Of a stretch of 25,515 bases of DNA, positions 20,294-25,515 are shown one piece after another. The position numbers and the translations under genes are program-made. Origin of the DNA: Collinsella sp. GTDB taxonomy: Bacteria > Actinomycetota > Coriobacteriia > Coriobacteriales > Coriobacteriaceae. The DNA lies in NCBI GenBank assembly GCA_019419405.1, contig DYAA01000007.1, positions 1 through 25,515 of the forward strand, written 5' to 3'. A model generated the notes under the pieces. It worked only from the letters and a program-made list of their open reading frames with translations, did not search any database and was not told where the DNA came from. Position 1 is the stretch's first letter; each line of letters starts with the position of its first letter.

Positions 20294-21283
20294 TTGAAAA
20301 CTGTTCATGTTGCCGCTGGGATCATTCGCAAGGAAGGATCCGACGAGCTGCTTGCCGTGCAGCGCGGCTACGGCGACATGCAGGGACTTTGGGAATTCCC
20401 AGGCGGCAAGCTCATGCGCGGCGAGACGCCCGAAGACGCCGTGCGCCGCGAGCTCATGGAAGAGCTGCAGGTGAAGGTCACCAACCTGCGTGACTTCTAC
20501 ACCGTTGAGTACGACTACCCCGATTTCCATCTCTCCATGGAGTGCTACTACTGCTCGCTCGCCGATGAATCCGATGAGCCCCAGAAGCACGACCGCCAGC
20601 TCGATATCCGCTGGATTCCGCGCACCTCGCTTGCCACGGTGGAATGGATGCCCGCCGACAAAGGGCTTATCGATGCTCTGATTGAGTTGAAGGAAGACCG
20701 GCTTGAGGCCAATGGCGCTGCCAACGACGCCGAGGCCGCCACGACCGAACACCCCGCCGCCAAACCAAAGCGCGCACCTAAGCGCCGTAGCAAAAAACGC
20801 CCCAAGCCAGGTCTGCTCGACGGCATCGATACCTCGGACCTTTCCGCCGACGAGCGTGAACTGGTGCGCCGTCGCGCCGCCATCAAAAAGTCCATGAAGG
20901 GCAACAAGCGCGCCAACACCAAGCCCGAGCTGCTCGTTCGCCAGCGCCTGCGCGCCGCGGGCCTTACGGGCTATCGCTTGGAATGGAAGGTTCCCGGCAA
21001 GCCCGACATCGCCTTCCCCGGCCGCAAGATCGCCATCTTTGTCAATGGTTGCTTTTGGCATCGCTGCCCTAAGTGCAATCCGAGCCAGCCAAAGCGCAAT
21101 GTTGAGTTTTGGGAGGCAAAGTTCCGTCGCAACGTCGAGCGCGACCGCGCTGCCGTGGCTGCACTCACTCAAATGGGCTGGACGCCCATAACCATCTGGG
21201 AATGCGAGCTCAAAAAAGACCGCATCGACGCCACGATGGAAAGGGTCATCGAGCAGGTGCGCGCCGCAGAGTCGCAGCGCTAA
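20294..21283 (+). CDS. NUDIX hydrolase fused to Vsr-type (very short patch repair) endonuclease
   Basis: 329 residues in two domains. Residues 1-132 are a MutT-like NUDIX domain with a full box: G38, E44, R52-E53 and E56-E57. It is preceded by GLWEFPGGK, as in enzymes that clean oxidised or damaged (d)NTPs. Residues 133-195 are a Lys/Arg/Pro-rich linker. Residues 199-317 match Vsr endonuclease: a KRANTKPELLVRQRL start, PGKPDIAF (Asp238), NGCFWH (His256), FWEAKFRRNVERDR, and WTPITIWECEL. Vsr nicks 5' of T in T:G mismatches left by deamination of 5-methylcytosine. The start is TTG at 20294 with AGAGGA 6 bases upstream; an upstream reading frame is antisense to the ABC ATPase. No cytosine methyltransferase lies nearby, which is odd for Vsr. 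Confidence 0.88.
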   Translation: MKTVHVAAGIIRKEGSDELLAVQRGYGDMQGLWEFPGGKLMRGETPEDAVRRELMEELQVKVTNLRDFYTVEYDYPDFHLSMECYYCSLADESDEPQKHDRQLDIRWIPRTSLATVEWMPADKGLIDALIELKEDRLEANGAANDAEAATTEHPAAKPKRAPKRRSKKRPKPGLLDGIDTSDLSADERELVRRRAAIKKSMKGNKRANTKPELLVRQRLRAAGLTGYRLEWKVPGKPDIAFPGRKIAIFVNGCFWHRCPKCNPSQPKRNVEFWEAKFRRNVERDRAAVAALTQMGWTPITIWECELKKDRIDATMERVIEQVRAAESQR

Positions 21284-21360
21284 CAGCGAGCATTCACACG
21301 CTCCGCACGTCCGCGCCACATCCACGTCACAAACCTTAGAAAGCCCTTAAGCTCAAAACC

Positions 21361-21412
21361 TTTCAAGAGTGTTACTCGATACCTCTGACCTGCAGTTTCA
21401 TCGTAACACCAA
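21361..21412. repeat. Hairpin related to the core of the dispersed element
   Basis: GTGTTA..CGAT and ATCG.TAACAC arms enclose CTGACCTGCAGTTT, a 14-base string also present at the centre of the core of the element at 2978-3096. The stem is different. This may be a shorter relative of the element or a chance match. It lies downstream of the NUDIX-Vsr gene. Confidence 0.35.
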
Positions 21413-21470
21413 ACCAGGTTAAGCCTTTCTTTAGCGCTTCTTTGCGGCAGCCGCGTCATAATACAGCCAA

Positions 21471-21500
21471 CGCACGGGACCTAGCAGCACACCCCGTGCG
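21471..21500 (+). promoter_or_regulatory. Leader hairpin of the small ORF
   Basis: CGCACGGG (21471-21478) pairs with CCCGTGCG (21493-21500). A TAATAC -10-like box lies just upstream, near 21460. The hairpin precedes an AGGAGG site at about 21520. Confidence 0.4.
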
Positions 21501-21536
21501 CAACCTTTTGGTGGACATCGAGGAGGCCGCATAAGC

Positions 21537-21746
21537 ATGCATTCTTCCAATGACGCAGCACAGCAGCCATCCCTAACACATGCAAACCTTTTCTCCTTCC
21601 CCCCGACACAGAGAAACGGCCTCCTCGACTCCCCAACCTCACAGCAAAAGCGCTCAGCCGATCAGAGCCTCAACCTGCGAGCATCCTTCGAAAAGCTCCA
21701 AGCATCCCTAGACAAGGCGTTCCCCGAACAGGCAAGAGCAATCTAA
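21537..21746 (+). CDS. Small hypothetical protein, 69 residues
   Basis: A Ser/Gln-rich, apparently disordered N-terminal half (NDAAQQPSLTHANLFSFPPT) leads to a short helix-prone C-terminus (LRASFEKLQASLDKAFPEQA). AGGAGG is present, but 10 bases from the ATG, slightly far for strong initiation. A promoter-like box and a leader hairpin precede it. Codon third positions are moderately GC-rich. No family is recognised. It ends 25 bases before the AraC-type gene, inside that gene's presumed promoter. Confidence 0.45.
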   Translation: MHSSNDAAQQPSLTHANLFSFPPTQRNGLLDSPTSQQKRSADQSLNLRASFEKLQASLDKAFPEQARAI

Positions 21747-21759
21747 GCCCATCGCGCTT

Positions 21760-21765
21760 TATACT
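21760..21765 (+). promoter_or_regulatory. -10 box placed for a leaderless AraC transcript
   Basis: TATACT occupies exactly -12 to -7 relative to the A of the ATG at 21772, and no ribosome binding site precedes that ATG. This is the standard geometry of leaderless mRNAs in Actinobacteria (TANNNT 6 bases before the start). No clear -35 box is seen. Confidence 0.55.
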
Positions 21766-21771
21766 GATGTC

Positions 21772-22710
21772 ATGCGAAACATGGATCACATAGAATTGCA
21801 CCGCGGAGGACGCGAGGAAGCGTTTCCCGAGACCGCCGAAGACTGGCCCTATATTGCCGAACGCGCAGAATTCGCTCGCTATCCGGGCAATTCCGTCCCC
21901 TGGCACTGGCATTCCGAAGTTGAGCTTTTCTACATGGAGCAGGGAGCGATTGACTATCGAACGCACGCGGCTCATGAGCACGTACGCTTTGAGGAAGGGT
22001 CCGCCGGCTTTATCAACGGCGGCGTTTTGCACAGCACGCTGCAATCACCCAATTCGGCGCCAGCCATTCAAATGCTGCATATCTTTCAGCCGTCGATGCT
22101 CGGCGATCCCGCGGGACGTCTCCAAAAGCGCTACATCAACCCATTGCTTCAATGTCGAGGCGTCGATGTGCTCAAATGGTCGCCCACCAATCCCGACGAT
22201 ATGCCCTTTATCGATTTGCTGAAGAGCTCCTTTAGCCACGACCTTCAACAGCCGCAGAACGAGATGGCGCTTCGAAATAGTTTGTCAGAGCTCTGGATTC
22301 AGATTAACGCCAAGACCGAACCGCTCTTTTCTTCCGACGGCGCCTCTTGGATGACCAACCGCGACGTACAGTTCAAGGCAATCCTAGACTTTATCCGCGC
22401 AAACTATGCAGCCGCTATAGATGTGCCCCAGATGGCATCTGCAGCCGGCGTAAGCGAAAGAGAGTGCTACCGCATTATCAAAACTTGTGCAGGAACGACC
22501 CCGGTGGCATATCTACGCGCATACCGCATAAACCGTGTTTGCGAACTTTTGGCACACACCACGCGAACGGTACAGACAGTCGCGCGCCAATGCGGATTTA
22601 TAACAGCAAGCCATCTTGGCCAGGTATTTAAAGAACAAATGGGGTGCACTCCTTCGAGCTATCGAGCAGCGAGGCAGAATCTCGATAGCACCAGGCAGAA
22701 ATCCCGCTAA
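21772..22710 (+). CDS. AraC-family transcriptional regulator with cupin sensor domain
   Basis: 312 residues. The N-terminal part (about 35-115) is a cupin-type ligand domain, with HWHSEVELFYMEQGAIDY and a later GFINGGVLHS. The C-terminal 100 residues hold the two helix-turn-helix motifs: VPQMASAAGVSERECYRIIK and VQTVARQCGFITASHLGQVF, ending GCTPSSYRAAR. The architecture is that of regulators of sugar or aromatic metabolism, and the effector is unknown. The ATG at 21772 is favoured by the leaderless geometry upstream; a second ATG at 21781 would shorten it by three residues. The HAD phosphatase follows after 56 bases and may be its target or merely co-oriented. Base composition is less GC-rich than in the agmatine genes. 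Confidence 0.88.
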   Translation: MRNMDHIELHRGGREEAFPETAEDWPYIAERAEFARYPGNSVPWHWHSEVELFYMEQGAIDYRTHAAHEHVRFEEGSAGFINGGVLHSTLQSPNSAPAIQMLHIFQPSMLGDPAGRLQKRYINPLLQCRGVDVLKWSPTNPDDMPFIDLLKSSFSHDLQQPQNEMALRNSLSELWIQINAKTEPLFSSDGASWMTNRDVQFKAILDFIRANYAAAIDVPQMASAAGVSERECYRIIKTCAGTTPVAYLRAYRINRVCELLAHTTRTVQTVARQCGFITASHLGQVFKEQMGCTPSSYRAARQNLDSTRQKSR

Positions 22711-22766
22711 CCCTTCTTCTGTCACTGCATCAAACTTGCAGGCAAACAACAGAGAGGAGCAATCAT

Positions 22767-23390
22767 ATGAAGCACTTTGACCATATCGTATTTGACGTTG
22801 ATGGGACATTGGCAGATACAGAAGAAAGCGTTCTGTCATCGCTTGTCCAGATTGTCCAAGAAGAGACCAGCAAAACGCTTCCCCGACACGAGCTTGACTT
22901 TGCCCTCGGCATACCCGGCAAGGATGCCCTTGAGAAACTTGGGATCTACTCGCAGGCAACGTTGGATCGCTGGTGCCAAGTTGCCGCCAGCTTTAAAAGC
23001 ACCATCAGCGTGTTTCCAGGTTTGCTTGAAGTCATCGCAACACTCGCCGATAGCGGCTGCAAACTTGGCATCGTCTCCTCACGTGCGCGCGACGAATACG
23101 CAAAAGAAATTGCACCCCTTGGTTTCGATAAGTATTTTGAGCACATCATCCTTGTCGAAGACACAACCGAACATAAACCCGCACCCGCACCCATGCTCGA
23201 ATATCTCCGACGTGCGGGCGCGAATCCTGGCAACGTCGTCTACGTTGGCGACACCGTCTACGACGAACAATGCGCAACTTCAGCAGGGGTCAGTTTTGCC
23301 CGAGCAGCATGGGGATCACACCAAGATATCCCAAACGCCACCTACAACCTCAAAACCCCCAACGACCTGCTAACCCTAACAACCAAGTAA
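22767..23390 (+). CDS. HAD-superfamily hydrolase, phosphoglycolate phosphatase/PpaX-like
   Basis: 207 residues with the four HAD motifs: DVDGT (Asp10 nucleophile, Asp12 acid/base), IVSSRA (Ser about 104), Lys137 in HKPAP, and GDTVYDE (161-167). The helical cap is inserted after motif I (about 18-80), as in subfamily IA. Such enzymes dephosphorylate small phosphates such as phosphoglycolate, sugar phosphates or pyrophosphate. The start at 22767 has GAGAGGAG upstream. It follows the AraC-type gene on the same strand and converges on the aldolase gene, separated from it by a strong terminator structure. The substrate is not deducible. Confidence 0.88.
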   Translation: MKHFDHIVFDVDGTLADTEESVLSSLVQIVQEETSKTLPRHELDFALGIPGKDALEKLGIYSQATLDRWCQVAASFKSTISVFPGLLEVIATLADSGCKLGIVSSRARDEYAKEIAPLGFDKYFEHIILVEDTTEHKPAPAPMLEYLRRAGANPGNVVYVGDTVYDEQCATSAGVSFARAAWGSHQDIPNATYNLKTPNDLLTLTTK

Positions 23391-23453
23391 CCCCCGCGCC
23401 CCACCCTTTCAGCCCCAACGCCACAAGGGTGACGACCTCGAGTAGGTCAACCT

Positions 23454-23578
23454 GGGAGGGACGAGGGCTTAGTTCCCCAATCTTTCCGCAGGGGGCAAAA
23501 AGCCTCGCCGCACGAAGTGCGCAGCGAGGCTTTTTGCATGCCCGAGGACGATTGGGGAACTAAGCCCTCGTCCCTCCC
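23454..23578. terminator. Bidirectional terminator enclosed by a 29-bp perfect inverted repeat
   Basis: The inner hairpin GCAAAAAGCCTCGC (23495-23508) / GCGAGGCTTTTTGC (23524-23537), with a CGCAC-GAA-GTGCG apex, is a classic bidirectional terminator between the convergent HAD and aldolase genes. Around it the outer arms 23454-23482 and 23550-23578 are perfect inverted repeats of 29 bases, beginning GGGAGGGACGAGGG. Arms of this length are not needed for termination. Immediately upstream is a small GACCT/AGGTC hairpin (23434-23448). Confidence 0.85.
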
Positions 23579-23611
23579 CGGGATATGTAGCGAGTCGGAG
23601 TACCCTTGCTG

Positions 23612-24469
23612 TTACTCTGCTTTGCCCACGGAGTTGAGGTTGGTCATGCGGATCTTAACCAGCTCGGTGATCTCACGCATACCCTCCTTGGCCGGCTTCT
23701 TGGGATCGAAGCAGGCGGGGTTCTCGGCCATGTAGGCCATGAAGCCCTTGGTGTAGGCCTGACGCAGCTCGGTGGCGTAGTTAACCTTGCAGATGCCGTT
23801 CTTCACAGCCTCGGCAACCTGCTCATCGGGCACACCAGAGGTGCCGTGCAGAACCAGCGGCACGTCGACGGCGTCGCGGATGGCCTTGACCACGGACTGC
23901 TCGATGTGCGGATCGCTCGTGTACACACCGTGGCTGGTGCCAACGCCAATAGCGAGAGAGGTGCAGCCAGTGCGCTCGACGAACTCCTTGGCCTCAGCCG
24001 GATCGGTGTAGGGGCTCTCGCCCTCAACCGCGGGACCGTCGTCCTCCTTGCCGCCAACCTTACCAAGCTCAGCCTCGACGGGCACGCCCATGGCGCGGCC
24101 AGCGTCGGCGACGGACTTGGTCAGAGCGATGTTGTCCTCGAAGGACTCGTGCGAGCCGTCGATCATGACAGAGGTGTAGCCCGTGCGGAAAGCCTGCATG
24201 CAGCGGTCATAGCCATCGCCGTGATCGAGGTGCAGAGCGACGGGCACGGAAGCGCGCTCGGCGGCAGCCTTGACCATGCCGTAGAAGTAGTCCAGACCAG
24301 CGGTCTTGATGGTGCCCGGGGTGGTCTGCATGATGACGGGGGACTTGGTCTCCTCGGCAGCGGCCAGAACGGCCATAACAAACTCGAGGTTCTCGACGTT
24401 GAACGCGCCGACGGCGTAGTGGCCGGCCTGAGCGTCCTTGAGCATCTTTTCGGTGGTAACAAGTGCCAT
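23612..24469 (-). CDS. fba: Class II fructose/tagatose-bisphosphate aldolase
   Basis: 285 residues, the usual length. Key residues are visible: LDHGD (81-85; catalytic Asp82 and zinc His83), EAELGKVGG (132-140; zinc-region Glu), GTSHG (177-181; His180), and LHGTSG (207-212; His208). It cleaves fructose 1,6-bisphosphate or tagatose 1,6-bisphosphate to dihydroxyacetone phosphate and glyceraldehyde 3-phosphate in the cytosol. The GKVGGKEDD segment is shared with the GatY/KbaY group, so glycolytic and tagatose roles are both open. The ATG at 24469 has GAGAGGAG 9 bases upstream; the longer frame lacks such a site. It diverges from a DeoR-family gene, which often controls phosphosugar genes. Confidence 0.92.
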   Translation of the reverse strand: MALVTTEKMLKDAQAGHYAVGAFNVENLEFVMAVLAAAEETKSPVIMQTTPGTIKTAGLDYFYGMVKAAAERASVPVALHLDHGDGYDRCMQAFRTGYTSVMIDGSHESFEDNIALTKSVADAGRAMGVPVEAELGKVGGKEDDGPAVEGESPYTDPAEAKEFVERTGCTSLAIGVGTSHGVYTSDPHIEQSVVKAIRDAVDVPLVLHGTSGVPDEQVAEAVKNGICKVNYATELRQAYTKGFMAYMAENPACFDPKKPAKEGMREITELVKIRMTNLNSVGKAE

Positions 24470-24804
24470 GAGCGTTTGCTCCTCTCCCTCGCCCGCATCT
24501 GGACATCGGGCGTAGTTGTTCACAAGGCGTTTTACCTTGCGTTTTACTGCGCTCATTGTATGAAATTCAGCGGCTTTACACGCGCGAGATATTGAGCCCA
24601 TGCAGGTCAATACCGTCGTTTTTGAAAAGTAAACGGAAGGAATTGGAGCCGAGTGGGCGTGTTCGATATTGAATTTTGAGCGTTCAGCGTCTTTCTTTTA
24701 TAGAAAAGATAAGTAATCGAAAGGTGTTTTCTTACTCAAAAAGAAAATGAACGAAAATGAAGTCAACACAATTCCTGCAAATTTAGTCGAGAATGGAGCC
24801 ACCA
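24470..24804. promoter_or_regulatory. Divergent control region of the aldolase and DeoR genes
   Basis: 335 bases, clearly AT-richer than the flanks from about 24600. It contains the palindrome TCTTTT-atag-AAAAGA (24694-24709), the pair TTTTCTT (24727-24733) / AAGAAAA (24741-24747), and a 10-base direct repeat GAAAATGAAC/GAAAATGAAG (24743-24762). Repeated A/T-rich half-sites of this kind are typical of DeoR-family operators. They cluster near the DeoR start, which suggests autoregulation and possibly co-regulation of the aldolase. Confidence 0.55.
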
Positions 24805-25515
24805 TGGCCCATGCAACAACCCGTGCTTTTGCCGACGAACGCCGTACCGCCATTATGGAAATGCTCGATCATAACGCCTCGGTGCAGGTAGCAGAAATCG
24901 CCCAGACCTTTGGCGTGTCCTCCGTCACCGCCCGCGCCGACCTGGACGCGCTAGCCGAGTCCGGCAAGTTGCGCCGCACGCACGGCGGCGCCGTGTCGCT
25001 CCAGAAGCGACTGACCGTATCCACCCAGGATCGCCGTATCAACGTCAATGTCGCCGCCAAGCAGGCCATCGCGCAAAGCGCCATCGAACTCGTCAGCGAC
25101 GGTGACACCCTGCTCGTCGACTCGGGCACCACCGCGCTCGAATTTGTCCGCCTGCTCGACCAGCGCGACGGCATCACCGTCATCACGGCCGACATCACCA
25201 TCGCCGATTATATCGACGAGAGCATGCCCTCGGTCGATGTCGTCATGCTGGGCGGAGCACTGCGCAAAGGTCATCGTTATTTGTACGGTCCGCTCACCAT
25301 GCAGGCGCTCCAAATAATCCATGCCGATCTGGCCGTCATGTGCCCCGGCGCTTTTGTCCCCCGTTGCGGCTTTACGACCGACTTTCCCCAGATGGCCGAG
25401 ACCAAAACGGCCATGATCGCCGCAGCCCATCAAAGCGTCGCCCTCATGGACGCCAGCAAGGTTTACGGACGCGGCATGTACCGTTTTGCTGAGCTTGCCG
25501 ACGTCGGCACCATCG
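24805..25515 (+). CDS. DeoR-family transcriptional repressor (runs off window)
   Basis: 237 residues are visible. The N-terminal winged helix-turn-helix (about 10-62) includes VAEIAQTFGVSSVTARADLD and ends with the family hallmark LRRTHGGA. The sugar-phosphate-sensing domain follows, with LLVDSGTTALEF, VMLGGALRKGHRYLYGP and ALMDASKVYGRG. The region normally reading GIDG..G.TT is CPGAFVPRCGFTT here, a slight departure. The start at 24805 has GGAG upstream. DeoR proteins typically bind phosphosugars and repress sugar-use genes, so the divergent aldolase is a natural target. Only the last few residues should be missing beyond the window. Confidence 0.88.

Noticed and set aside
1..25515. CRISPR arrays, tRNA and rRNA genes, phage modules
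   Set aside because: No spaced direct repeats of CRISPR type, no tRNA cloverleaf or rRNA signature, and no phage structural or integrase genes were seen. The 23-bp repeats at 4370-4461 are contiguous with no spacers.

Overview
The window reads as chromosomal DNA of a high-GC Gram-positive gut bacterium of the class Coriobacteriia, most likely Collinsella or a close relative. This is inferred from the high GC, strong AGGAGG-type ribosome binding sites, and two regulators with the membrane-plus-LuxR architecture that is expanded in this class. No rRNA, tRNA, CRISPR or prophage module was seen.

Layout. 1-480: left end of an IS110-family element cut by the window edge, with a GC-rich non-coding end that could encode its bridge RNA. 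792-2804: DAHP synthase (shikimate pathway entry) and a frameshifted GNAT acetyltransferase. 3181-4350: a lower-GC AAA/DUF4143 ATPase preceded by four 23-bp tandem repeats. 4602-9011: MATE transporter, amidohydrolase and a membrane LuxR regulator, all on the minus strand. 9140-16836: an agmatine-deiminase locus. Read 5' to 3' on the minus strand it is putrescine carbamoyltransferase, APC antiporter, agmatine deiminase, then a candidate 60-aa small protein overlapping a second APC antiporter; a divergent AguR-like membrane LuxR activator lies at the head. 17166-20145: BceAB-type ABC transporter. 20294-21283: NUDIX hydrolase fused to a Vsr endonuclease. 21537-23390: small ORF, AraC regulator (probably leaderless) and HAD phosphatase. 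23612-25515: class II bisphosphate aldolase divergent from a DeoR-family repressor that runs off the window.

How the genes work together. The agmatine genes would import agmatine, deiminate it to N-carbamoylputrescine, split that to putrescine and carbamoyl phosphate, and export putrescine. Carbamate kinase, which would turn carbamoyl phosphate into ATP, is not in the window. Two related APC antiporters and two related membrane LuxR proteins suggest a duplicated sensing and transport unit, with the amidohydrolase and MATE genes as a possible second target set.

The least expected signals are non-coding. (1) Six hairpins at or just beyond gene 3' ends, with mostly unrelated stems, show GGGACAG in the loop, always on the strand of the gene just upstream. 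(2) A roughly 290-bp element occurs twice (2869-3158 and 16836-17129), both times between convergent genes; it carries two terminators and a 119-bp inverted-repeat core, and one terminator stem shows paired substitutions between copies. (3) A 29-bp perfect inverted repeat encloses the terminator between the HAD and aldolase genes. (4) Long structured leaders sit inside the agmatine locus.
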